Shown here in pieces: positions 46,208 to 57,547 of a DNA stretch of 64,000 nt. The stretch spans positions 70,511,505 to 70,575,504 of the forward strand of contig JAVHZZ010000005.1 of assembly GCA_036250195.1 (NCBI GenBank), read 5' to 3'. The notes beneath the pieces were generated by a model. It did not search any database. It was not told where the DNA came from and saw only the letters and a program-made list of their open reading frames with translations. The DNA comes from Mixophyes australis (taxonomy: Eukaryota > Chordata > Amphibia > Anura > Limnodynastidae). Made by a program: the position numbers and the translations under genes. Numbering within the stretch: the first letter of the stretch is position 1; every line of letters begins with the position of its first letter.

Positions 46208-46907
46208 CTGGATGTAATAGAAAAAGCATACAATGTATTTGCAGCAAAAAACATTTTAAAAATATACAGTTTTTTTTATAAAATTTGTTTGCGAATACAA
46301 AAACAGTTTTTTTTTTAAAAAAAAGTCCTTTACAAACTAATAGAGTAAAAAATACACTTTTAATAACTAAAAAAATTTGTAAACAAAAAAAAAAACCGTT
46401 TAAAAGGAAAAAAGCATTTAAAAAAAGTAAAAAGCATTTAAAATACTGTAAGGGTAAAAAAACCAAATAACTCACCAACTACTTGGCCCTGTTTTTTTGT
46501 CTATACAATGTGGGCAACACCCTCTTGCACCCCAGTCTGTACATGGTGAGTGCAGAGGATCTATGTCTGTTTCTGTTTATACAATGTAAGTCCCATCACT
46601 TTTGCACCCCATTCTTTACATTAATTAATTCCAACTTGTGTCAGGTGAGTCCCAGGTCTCCCATGGCTGCTAGTGCTAGGGAAAGACTTGCCTTTAAAAG
46701 CTGTGTGCAGGTAAGCCATAAGCCCAAATAAATAGCATAGCATTTAATCATGTTAGGACTGACCAGATTGGGAAGACTATGGCGTTAGTTGGTCAGCTTA
46801 ACATATGTTGCAATATGTGGAACTAACATTCCCTGTTTTTAATATAGAACAGTATTTAGTACAGCTTTAATTATGTGTTTGGAGAGTGCAGAGTATCCCT
46901 GTTTTTT

Positions 46908-46910
<3 letters not shown>

Positions 46911-46940
<30 letters not shown>
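46911..46940. repeat. (AT)n microsatellite
   Basis: About 15 AT units inside the Harbinger element. Confidence 0.95.
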
Positions 46941-46944
<4 letters not shown>

Positions 46945-47077
46945 AATTCTTAGAATGGCCACATCACTTTACTGGCGATTTACTATCAACTTGCACATTC
47001 ATACATTGGCGGGTTTAAATTCGCCCAAGAAAATCTCTGAAAAAAAGCAAGTCGCAGCTTGATACATTTTGTCCTTA

Positions 47078-48590
47078 GACTATTAAGGAAACAACCCATT
47101 CTAAATCAGTCCCAGATTATTTCCACATCAATATCTTATACAGTTCATTTGACAGAGCTATACGTTGATAAAAAGCAGATCAAATTATGCAGATAAGGTT
47201 CTGGATTTCAAATCAGCTTTATAATGATTTTAAAAGGTCATGAGGCAAGAATTAAAATCTGTACATGTTTCTGTACAGACTTATACAATACAACAAGTAA
47301 GTTGAATGCATTAATTGTTTCATATTAAGGTGCATTTTACAGCACAAACTTCATGCAACAATTTGGCAGGAGCCTGACAAGATTACTCTGTGCTACTGTT
47401 AACTTTTTAGATTATTGGACGAGCTCCTCCCACTTTTGGAAGAAACATACATGGAAACGTTTGCTGAGCTGAAGCTGTTGTTAACATTCTAATGCTATAG
47501 GTTTGTCTAACCTCTAGATGCGCATATCAATCTCCTTTATGTGTCCAGCTTTGAAAGACAAGTGCAGGGTATGTTCTGTCTCTTGTCTAATGCATCTAAA
47601 ATAATTAATATTAAAATAATTATAGGACAACCTGAGCTCCATTCCATGACACTTGTATTCTATTTTTTGTCTATAAATATCAGTTGTTATTTTTACATTA
47701 CACTATGTACAGGAGTATTGGGCTACTCATTAATTCCTCAATCTCTTTATGTTTATACGAAACAGTATATTAACATATAGCCGATTTCTGACAGCTGGTG
47801 TCATTTTCCAATTAACATAAATAGCCACTGTTATTTCAGTTTATAGCATTTAGAATATATTGCTGATCTTCCAAAGGTTCTTGTAGCAAAGTCATGTCTA
47901 GATCTATAAATGTTTGCATTTCTATACGGAGATTATACAACTGTTATTTCACCAGGATTAGTAATTCTGAGATTTCCTTTTATCACAATGTTAATTTATT
48001 ACAGCCTGGTGCCTCAAAATGGTCCATCTGTTAAGATGTTTTCAGCATTAGTTGTTAAAATTACTAGAGGATTTGTTGGTGTGTTATTTTTGTTCACAGC
48101 CATATTAATGTTAGTAGTAATATAATCAGTTTCATTATGTGCATTTCATGCAGTTTGCACAGATTTAAAGCTTGGTTGATTCATCTAGTCTCATGCTTCT
48201 GAAGCAGCTGTTAGGTATTTAGCTAATATAATTCTAATCCATGTGAGGATTTGATTTGTCCATTCAAAGTTAGATGTATGTGCAGACGTGGAAATAAAAT
48301 CATTCTGTATTTATTACAGCAATTTAGGTCTATGGGTTTGGAAGTCAGCATTTATATAAGTTTTTAGGTCAGGTTAGGGTGATTGGATTTTAAAGGAAGA
48401 ATAGAAGAAGATAACATAAAAATATAATAAGTTAATTTCACAATTCAAAACTATCAACCTTCTTTTAGTATATTAATCAAACAAAACTTGTAGGGAAAAG
48501 TCACCTGAGAGGAACAATTATATGATATTCACACTATGGGACTGTCATGAAGCTGTCTCACAGATGTCTCTGGAGGTCCAGCTGGAGGCT
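47078..48590. other. AT-rich unique-looking DNA
   Basis: No gene or repeat recognised. Confidence 0.5.
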
Positions 48591-48594
48591 CCTG

Positions 48595-48769
48595 GGGGTA
48601 AATGTATCAAGCTGTGGGTTTGAAAAAGTGGGGATGTTGCCTATAGCAACCAATCAGATTATAGCTGTCATTTTATGAAATGTACTAAATAAATGATAAC
48701 TAGAATCTGATTGCTTGCTATAGGCAACATCTCCAATTTTTCAAACCTATAGCTTGATACATTTACTCC
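48595..48769. mobile_element. Palindromic MITE, 175 bp, TSD CTG
   Basis: Same inner core as 18089 (GTTGCCTATAGCAACC / GCTATAGGCAAC) but ends GGGGTAAATGTATCAAGC ... GCTTGATACATTTACTCC, closer to the Harbinger right end at 47074. CTG on both sides in the setting C-CTG-G. Confidence 0.9.
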
Positions 48770-48773
48770 CTGG

Positions 48774-50028
48774 AGTGCAGATCTGTTGCTCCCAACGGGA
48801 GGTCTCTTGGTAGAGTTAGAAGGCAGATATACTCTTCTCTAGATGAAGGAAACTTGTTATGGGAGGAAGAGTATGATTAACGATTCCATGGTTAGAAGGT
48901 TGGAAAGAGTAGGATCATGGGAGACATAAGCTGTGGTGATAGGAGTAGAGAGTGTAGAATAGTAAGATGAATGCAGAAGTCAAAACAAATCAATTCTATT
49001 CAATTAAATTCAGTACTACTTTATAAACAAGGTAACACTGTAAACTCCATCAAAGCATATCTGAGAGTGCAGGGCAAATATGGGCTGCAAACAGGTGTTG
49101 CTTCTCAGATTTGACTGCTGAGATGTGCTTGCTGTGAGTATTGCTCTGCAGCCGTGATTGCTGGTTGCTAGCAGCTCATGACACTTGTGTTTCTGGTTAT
49201 GTAGTGCCAATCAAATATTACCAGTATGGTGTTGATTCCCGTACACTGAAGTGCTTGCATCTGCTGAGAATTACCTGTATGGCATTGATTCATTACAGGG
49301 TATAGTCACTTGAGCTGTGGCCTTCCCACACACATATGTATTTGGATTTAACTTTCCATAAGAGTTTAAATAAACACATTGTGCACATTCCAATTTAAGG
49401 TCACTCTTTCATTAAATCAGAATGAAAAAGAAAGCGGGTGGTATTTTAAAATCAATGTTGTTTCTATTTTTAACAAATCTATGTTTGTATTATTAATTTT
49501 TCAACTTTGATGAATGAGAATGGGTTGTGATGGCCATGCATCTTGAATGAATAATCACAGGATGAGTGATGTATATTTATAAATTTTCCTCATCTTGTGC
49601 TTTTTGACCTGCCCACTCCAATAGTAAGCAAAGAGGGTCTTCAAAATGGAAACATACCTAGACTGTCCTTCCCAGACCCCCGCCACAACCCTGTACTGAA
49701 CTCTCTAAGAAAATCCGGAACAGTGGGGAGCAGAGCGGTAATTGAAAGTGTATTTATTTGGGTACATGTAGGACAGTGAAAACATTGGTAAATTAGAATA
49801 ATCTATTCATTATTAAATGTTAACAATAAACTAAATGTTAACGTTTAATAATGTTTAAATCTGAGGACATCCACATTTATGTTTATGAATGTTACTACAT
49901 GCTATAGTCTTGATGTACATGATAATTAGTACTGTAGTTTGTATAATGAAACAGTAATTACACTAAGTAAAAAATGAAATATTCTACTGTATTTACGATA
50001 ACTGGCTGGAGAAAGAGATCTTAAACAC
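48774..50028. other. Unclassified DNA
   Basis: No supported gene. Short open frames show no domain. Confidence 0.4.
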
Positions 50029-50031
50029 ATT

Positions 50032-51197
50032 GGGACTCATATAGATGTGCATGAATATGCATTCATTATGTATGTATGGAAAATATGTATGTAAAAATTG
50101 TATTTAGGTGCTGTATGTTCAGTCGGTTGTAAACAAGATGCTTCCAGTTCAGAAACAGTAGAATTTGCGCAAGGCATACATCAGGTATAACAAGTGTATA
50201 TAGCTATGTCTAACAATAGCATAGAGATGTGGCTTGACAGCATTATAATAAATGCTAAAGTCGCATTACCCTTTTTGTACACAATATAACGCAATGAGAT
50301 GTCATATAAAGAAGAGAAAATATTGTATGGACAGTTATTAATAAATGTGAGTTGTATTTTCAACACAAATACAAAATACAAATTCAACTAAATTTAAACA
50401 GCTATTGTTTTTCCTTCGGATCAAGTATTCCAAATTAAAATATCAATTAAGTAATCTGAATAGACAATCAGGACATCATGTAAAATAAGCTCAGAGCTAA
50501 CAGAAGCATCTGAGAATGCATCCTGCTCAAAAATAATAGCTTTTTGCCAGGCATACAAGGTGTGATAACTTATGCTCCACTTTATCATATAGATGGGGCT
50601 TGACAGTGAGATAGTAAATACTAAAGATGCATTACCCAATTTGTAAAAAAATAATGTAATGAACTGTCATATAACACAACGGAGAATAGAATCTTAACAG
50701 TGTTATTAATGAATGCCAAAGTTGCATTTTACATATTTTACATATTAAACTTAATCAAATGCAAACGCCTCCACTTCTTCTATTTACCCCGTTAAAAATC
50801 AAATGGGATTCTTCATTCCTGAAGTAGTCCAAACTGAAATGTCAATGCAAACAGACAGGTGTGACTTGATATAATATGGCTGCAATACTATTAATTTAAG
50901 TCCAACTGGATGGGTCAATATACAATCAGTCAATCGCAAGCAGCCAGATATTGCTGTTTATAGTCATCATTATCAGTGTGCATCATTTTATCAGTGCTTT
51001 GGTACCTGGTAAGGGCAGCCCTTGCCCATATCTGCTTGTCCTCATTCTGCATCTCCAGGTGTAACGGGATGCAAGTTAACGATATGAAAAAAAATCTATA
51101 TACTGACTTATGCATATATATTTTTGGCGGACATACTCAGCATGAAAATACATATCTTGAAAAAAAAAATCGATGTACATCGAACTCTAAATGAGCC
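50032..51197. mobile_element. Third copy of the 12760 family, with internal duplication
   Basis: Ends GGGACTCATATAGATG and CTCTAAATGAGCC. Shared blocks with 12760 and 29557 (GCATAGAGATGTGGCTTGACAG, TAATAAATGCTAAAG). The block covering about 50165-50400 recurs, diverged, at about 50545-50760, which lengthens this copy to 1.17 kb. No convincing target duplication. Confidence 0.65.
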
Positions 51198-53467
51198 ACT
51201 TAATGTGTCAAAGTTGCTGTAGCTAGGAGATTTTCTTCACACTATAGACCTTCCCTGGTTTAGCTGGCAGGAATAAATTAGGCATTAGCTCAGTATACAG
51301 TTCAGGAACAGTTCCCTTTAATAAATATAGGGAAATATCCTTCATAGAAGTGAACTTTGCTCTACTATAAGTCCAGAGACTGCATCGCTACCAGCCTGAA
51401 ACTGTATCCCCCTAAGCTGCATGCCAGAAAAAGCACTAGGGAGCAGCCTTGCCTCATTGGCCACTGTAGGCAGGAGCAATGATAAAGATTGGGGCCTCAG
51501 GAGTGGCAACAAAAGACTCTGCAAAACCTCTCATTTACCACTTTAATATTTTTAAAAAAATCTTCACTTTCATAGGTAGCTCACTCCTCAGTCTCTTAAA
51601 CCCAGTGGGAATAAAATAATAAAATGAGAGGATGCAAACTGTCCGCTCAAAGTCCCGGTGCTGATTAAGTGTGTCCTACAATATCATTAGACAATCAGAC
51701 ATTGTTGGCTAGTGCATTAGAAAACACTTGTGATTGGCTGCCTGTCTAGTGACATCCCCAATCAATTCAGGTCGTAGGTATACTGCACTGGGTGCTCCTA
51801 TCGAGCAGCTTGTATTATATATTATGTCTTACTGTTGTAATTTCATTGGATTACAAATCTTGAAGATTTTCCTTTGATTTACAGATCTTGAAGATTTCCC
51901 TTTAAATTACATTTTCCTTTGGGCTATAAATATGGAACCTTTCTTTTTGGATTGCAAAGCTTGAAGATGTCCTCTTTATGGTGGGACAAAAAGAAATAAA
52001 TAATACATTTTTAATAATAAACTGGAGAACAAGATTATGTGGGCAAATTTCAATTTCAATAAAATACATACTTAGCAATTTATTTTATATGCTTTTTGGA
52101 ATAAATTGGTATAATGGACAAGAATCTTAAGGACCTCAATTACCTTTATACTAGAACCACTGAGGTAGCAAAGTTGGGATCACTGCAGTTGTCACTGAAG
52201 AGATCCAGTACTTTCAGTGTGAGACTGGTAGTCTCTTGGAGGTGGGGGGTACTGTTTTTATAACCCCCATTACTCATATAGGCTTCAGCTCTGTATTGAC
52301 CAGGCTGGGTCCGCTTCCAACTGTTATAGGGAGACCACAAACTGCAGTGTTCTATGTTATAATGGGAACCATCCCAGCCTGTCTTGGTACTGCCTATTAC
52401 TCTAGCAGGGGTTGCCATGCTCGTTGCCCTCTCTTGTAGTGGAAACAAGACAAGGCTATAGAGCACTGAAACAGGTTGAGGTTTTGGGTAGGTGTGCTCA
52501 CCAATTATTTATTCATTTACCTAACAATATTTATAGCAATTCAATACAATCCCAACACAATCCTTAAAAGGTTTGTTTCTTTTTTTGTTGCATTTTTTTT
52601 ACTATTCATTATCCCAGTTCTGTCTTTCTATGGGCAGATTGCTCAAACGTCATGTAGTTCAACCATTGTTGCCTTTCACAATCACCTCCATCCGTTTGCA
52701 AATGCATCTGATTTTGGATGCAAGTACAGAAAACAGCTCTTAATACTTTGCTGTTTTCTATACTTTTCAATCGATGTAATTACAAAACAAGCACATTCCA
52801 ATATCCTTTATGCTGAGTTTCATATCTGTGCTTCCAATAAGCTTATTATATTACCCAATTTTTAAATCACATTGGAAACTGCAAAATAAAATACAATTTT
52901 GCAAAATTAAACTATTTAATACATCCCAGCCTCTGTATTTCTCTCTCCAGTTGTGTCCCATTCCGCAGATAATCGTTATCTGTCAAAATAACTTGTGGTT
53001 TAGACAAAAATAATTGGAATACTAATTAAAAAATAGCAAAATATTCCAAAAGACTAAAATACAAACAAAATTATTAGAGAAAGCACCCTGCAGCAATTCA
53101 GTTACACTGTTACCACCGTTTCAAAATTGTCACCTTCCATGCATTATGATAGACGAATTATACTCGCATATAAAAAGCTAAATTCATCTGTGTTTTATAG
53201 AAGAGTCATTATTTATTCTGACATGTACCTCTTTAACTGATACTTAGAAAAAATATTTCCATTTCCATTTTGAAACTACAGATCAGCGCCTACAGTACCA
53301 CTATTGATAGCGTGATGTAGATGTGTGTCTCTTTCATTTGCAGCATTATTGTTAGCTAGTCCAGTATATCTCTGTATTTGCAATACATAAGAAAATGCCT
53401 TCAAAAATAAGGACACCGGCATCCAACTACAAATATCACCAATAATGTAAATACACAGTTTTCACAT
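51198..53467. other. Unclassified DNA with short tandem segment
   Basis: 51850-51975 has three degenerate copies of GGATTACAAATCTTGAAGAT with a CCTTT spacer, about 34 bp apart at first. The open frames at 52146-52466 (-) and 52476-52865 (+) have no recognised domain and are probably fortuitous. Confidence 0.4.
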
Positions 53468-53470
53468 TTA

Positions 53471-53605
53471 GGGGCATATTCAATTACAATTCGAGTCCGC
53501 GATTACGCGCGGCTGCACTAGTCCCGGTACCGCAACATCGTCGATTTCTGTGCACCGTAATGACGCTTTTTACGCGCAGCCGCGAATTCTAATTGAATAC
53601 TCCCC
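53471..53605. mobile_element. Harbinger-like MITE, 135 bp, TSD TTA
   Basis: Ends GGGGCATATTCAATTA and (minus) GGGGAGTATTCAATTAGAAT are inverted repeats. TTA on both sides (53468-53470, 53606-53608). GC-rich core with CGCGGCTGC / GCAGCCGCG arms. Confidence 0.85.
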
Positions 53606-53608
53606 TTA

Positions 53609-54589
53609 ATGTAACCACTAATATAAACAGATCTATACAGGAAACTCACTGAGGATAACAATGTGTTGCATCACGATAGCTTCAATATTCGTAGCATAAT
53701 TTGCACAAGCCAGAATGATTACCTCTCTTAAAAACATTTTTTTTAATACAGCCAAGAAATCGATTTGGTCACCCCTGTTACAATTATTATCTGTGTTATC
53801 TACTTCAATTGTACTCTACAAGACATATCACTAATGAGTACTGTACATTAAACATAACATGACTTAGGACTGATTCACAATGCGCTCCACTGTTTACCAG
53901 CCTGGTGAATTACTAGAATGTATGCAAAGTAAACTTTTTGGCTAAATTATATATTAACTGAGATTTTTTTTGTGTATTTATGAAATTACATTTTATTACT
54001 CTTCTCACTTTAATGAGTTTTCTACCACATATTCAGGAAAAAAGGAGGCAGAGATATAGAGAGAAATAATTACCCATAAAATGCTTAAATTAACTGTTTT
54101 TCCAACTGTGCACATTACTAATTGATATGGGGCATTAGCTGAAAAGGTTATAGGTTAAAAATGTATAGCCATTCTGTCTAATTGCTTGCATTTAATACTA
54201 TTTAAGTGTTGCGTTTTCTATTTTGAATTAAGACTGGCCTGTAGACAGTCTCTTTCCTTCCACTTTGATGAAGCTGCAGTTTGAGCCAATGTGAAGAGCA
54301 TCCCTCTGACACAGACAACAAAGTAATGTAATAGATGATGGAAGAGGTGGTCAGAGGGCTACAGAGTCACTCTCACAGCTTCATGTGTACGGAAGTAATC
54401 TTTTTAGAGCGCCAATGACATCATCAACTGCAGTCACTGACACACAATGACAGTCTCCTTCCCTTCCTATGGATGAAACCACACTGTGAAGAACAGTCCG
54501 CTAACCCCCTCCTCCACTGATCACAAAAACAAGGTCAGAGATGGAGGAGAAGTGGTGGGATTAAAATGTTAAAAAGTACTGGAGCAATT
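53609..54589. other. AT-rich DNA
   Basis: No gene recognised. 54235-54520 contains repeated TGAAG/CTCACAGCTTC words, possibly decayed repeat DNA. Confidence 0.4.
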
Positions 54590-56245
54590 ATGTGTGGTAA
54601 TGCACTACCCATGTCCCAAATCTGTTTTTATATATCCCATATCCCTACTTCCATTCCTTTCCAATCTTTTTGAATGGCTAGTCTACAAGCGCTTAGCACA
54701 CTTTATCACTGTTCACTCCCTCCTCGATCCCTTACATTCAGGCATCCACCATCACCACTCCGCTGAGACTGCCCTCACCAAGATAAATAATTATTTACTC
54801 TTGGCTAAGTCGAAGGGTCACTTCTGCCTGCTTTTGCTCTTTGACTTCTCAGCAGCGGTTGACACAGCTGCCCATCCTCTCCTCCTTGACACCCTTTACT
54901 CCCTTTGCCTTTGCACTGCTGTCTCTTCCTGGTTTACTCCCTCCGTCTCTTCCTTCAGTATCTCTTCAACTGGTGCTTGCTCTTCTCCTGTCTCTCTCTC
55001 TATTAGGGTTCCCCAAGGCTCTCTTCTCAGCCCATTACTTTCTCTCTTTACACCTCCTCTCTTGGTCAACTCATCTACTCAGATATCACCTCTGTGCTGG
55101 TGACACTCCAATCTACCTTTCCTCTCCTGACCTCTTTCCATCCCTCCTCTCTCTTGTATCAGACTGACTCTCCGCCATCTCCACCTGCATGGCTGCATGC
55201 TATCTCAAGTTCAACATATCCAAAACTAAGCTTAACATATTTTGAACAACTAGTTTCACATCCTCTCCTCTGATCTCCCTTAAGGTTGATGTTGTTGCCC
55301 TACTCCTTGTTCCCCACGCACACTGCCTGGTGGTCATCATTGACTCCACCCTAAATTTCACTCCCCACATTCAGTCCCTTGCCCATTTCTGTTGCCTCCA
55401 TCTTCTCAAACTTGCCAAAATTTGCTATTTCCTCTGCCTGGATGCCACCAAGCCCATCATCCATGCTCTTGTCATCTCCTGTCTTGATTATTCAAAATTA
55501 TCCTCTCTGGCTTGCTTGACAAATGTCTGTCCCACTGAATTTTGCTGATAATTGGCCTTACGACTAATCTTCCTCACCCGACGTTACTCTTTCACTATGC
55601 CTCTCTGAAAAACACTCCCTTGGCTCTCCATTCCCCCTAGAATACAATTCAAGTTTTTTAACCTCACTTATAAAGCCTTGTTTAATGCCTCCCCCTCCTA
55701 CATCTTTGACCTTGTCAAGAAATACTTCCATACTCGCTCATTACGTTCTTTTAATGACCATTACCTCTCCTCCTCACCTATCACCATCTCACATTCCTAC
55801 ATACACTCCCACATTTGGAATTCCCTATCCCGCCCAATCAGATTCACTCCCAACATTGAATTTTTCAAATGCTCCCTTAAAACTCACACTTCACACTTCC
55901 CTACCCAGCTCCATCCTAAGACAGTTTCCTCTTCACTCTTCGCCTTCGCCTTACACTCCACCTCTATCGTCTCTGTTTAATTCATTAATCCTCTTAATGT
56001 TAACTCTCACAAGTTTGGCCCTATCTGTCTTCTATCTCCTCATTCTCTTTGTAATGTGTCCTATATTTTAGTTGTGTCTTCTTATGTAGCTGCTTTTTCT
56101 GAAGTCTCTTGGATTGATTTTAACTGATTCTATTGTTTCTCTTGTCCCTTACTTACCTGTATTTTTTTCTCTTTATTTTCTGTTAATTGTGCAGCGCTGC
56201 TTATTCTGTGGCGCCATATAAACATAAAGATGATGATGATGATAC
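54590..56245 (+). mobile_element. L2-type LINE, 5'-truncated, plus strand
   Basis: Starts within the RT region and ends with an L2-like 3' tail, GTGCAGCGCTGC ... GGCGCCATATAAAC, followed by (GAT)n at 56230. The tail matches the 3' end of the SINE family in the window. All ORF2 blocks are interrupted by stops. Confidence 0.85.
54600..55980 (+). pseudogene. L2 reverse transcriptase and C-terminal relic
   Basis: Order on the plus strand: YPISLLPFLSNLFEWLVYKR (NYRPISLLP block), HSAETALTKINNYLLLAKSK, FDFSAAVDTAAHPLLLDTL (motif A, FDTVDH mutated), RVPQGSLLSPLL (motif B, first G changed to R), then in another frame LCAGDTPIYLSSPD, where YADD has become CAGD, so the catalytic pair is lost. C-terminal parts are LDYSKLSSLACL (55488) and IFDLVKKYFHTRSLRSF (55705). 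The frame changes at several points. Clearly inactive. Confidence 0.85.
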
Positions 56246-57330
56246 ACAGCAGCTCAGACTTCATACAAGACAAGAAGCAGGTGAACCCTAACAGCACTAA
56301 TATTTCCCTCCTGGTTTGTGGAATAGATGAACAGCATCTGTCATTTTATTTTGATAATAATAATAATAAAAATAATAATAATATTAATTTTTTATCAGAG
56401 ATTCAAATAGATTATGATAGAAAAAAGATAGGTAGTATAATTAGGCAAGACAAAACAAATAAGAAAAATAAGTTATAGCTTTTTGCTACAGGAACTGATA
56501 GGTGTCATTAATTTGGATTTAGATTAAAGACTTCAATTGACATCATTATAGATTATATTTAATAAAAATTGAGAAACAAATGAACAGGCATCAATCAATG
56601 GTTAATGATTAGTTTGGAGGTTTTTTTGTAATGAATTGAGAAGTGAGTGTTCTTTGTTTTCTATGTTATTTTGTTATCAAAAGTTCGCTACAGATGTGGT
56701 ATTGAGACCCCTACCCTTAGCTTCAGCGGCATTATGTGATGTTATGCAGCTACTACACTTGAGGTTGGGAAAACTATCACTATTTGGTCATAGCTACCAG
56801 CACTTTGCTGGCGCTGGAAAAAAAAATATTTTTATGTTTTACCACAATGCCCAATGTAAGCAGGTGTACAGTGTATATTGCAGTTTTGAATGACATTGCA
56901 GGGCCTGCCACATGTTTTTCAGCATTGTCACTCACATCTAACTGAACACTGAAGGCCACTGACCACTTCTATGCTACTCTTTAAACTACATCAGCAATCA
57001 AAACTGCCACTGTCGTATGCAGAAACATTAGCATGTGACAACAATTATAAAATAAATATAATCTGACATAGATTTCCTTTACACATAATTGCTTTATCTC
57101 TCTTGCCCCATCAGACCTTGCTGCAAAGCAGTATTTAAACTGGTGGTGGTCTAGGTTAGGGCCCCAAATCCCATAAATTTACATTGTAAAAACATAAAGG
57201 AAGGTTTAAGAAAAATGTTGTAATATCACTGTAATATTATCATTGTAAACTTCGTCACCTGAGTAGTGGTGCTGTGGTTATTAATTGAGATCCTTCAGAA
57301 CAAGTGGATGTCACATCCTTCCTACAAGTC
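56246..57330. other. AT-rich DNA with AAT-rich tract
   Basis: Contains (AAT)n-like DNA at 56350-56390. No gene recognised. Confidence 0.5.
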
Positions 57331-57333
57331 AAA

Positions 57334-57543
57334 GGGGCATATTCAATTAGCTTTCCGGTTCGCGGGATCGCGCCAAAACGGGCCGCAAAGTCAATCCGCG
57401 GTACCGCAATAACGTGGATTTTCGTTCGCAGCCTATAGGGTTGCGTACGAAAATCTGCGTTATTGTGGTACCGTATTACCGGCAATACTGCGCAGGTTTC
57501 GCGGTAACGCACATTACCGCGAACCGGAAAGCTTATATGCCCC
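57334..57543. mobile_element. Harbinger-like MITE, 210 bp, TSD AAA, CpG-rich
   Basis: Ends GGGGCATATTCAATTAG and (minus) GGGGCATATAAGC, with arms CTTTCCGGTTCGCGG / CCGCGAACCGGAAAG. AAA on both sides in the setting C-AAA-G. An inner hairpin, GATTTTCGT...GCGTACGAAAATC, is present. The ends match 53471. Confidence 0.85.
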
Positions 57544-57547
57544 AAAG

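Larger units (their letters stand above)
43614..47074. mobile_element. Harbinger-type DNA transposon, TSD TTA
   Basis: The left end GGGCTAGATTTACTAAC at 43614 and, on the minus strand, the right end GGACAAAATGTATCAAG at 47074 are diverged inverted repeats. TTA lies directly outside both (43611-43613, 47075-47077) in the setting C-TTA-G, the preferred target of PIF/Harbinger elements. The interior holds the two expected genes in convergent orientation: a transposase C-terminus (+) and a Myb-like partner (-). Subterminal DNA is rich in AAACCCGCC words and repeated GGATTTACTA. Most of the transposase and the Myb N-terminus are missing. Confidence 0.75.

Noticed and set aside
46255..46480. Open frames rich in Lys or Phe
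   Set aside because: They come from poly-A and poly-T tracts in the intron region and have no coding character.
46483..46731. Exon-like segment with SPRSPMAASARERLAF
   Set aside because: GTGAGT and CAG|GTAAGC words are suggestive on the plus strand, but no acceptor or partner exon is evident and it lies within the Harbinger element.
52146..52466. 106-codon open frame on the minus strand
   Set aside because: No recognisable domain, no splice or promoter context, and nearby open frames of similar length on the other strand.
52476..52865. 129-codon open frame with hydrophobic stretch
   Set aside because: AT-rich DNA gives Phe/Leu/Ile-rich chance frames; no family resemblance or conserved motif.
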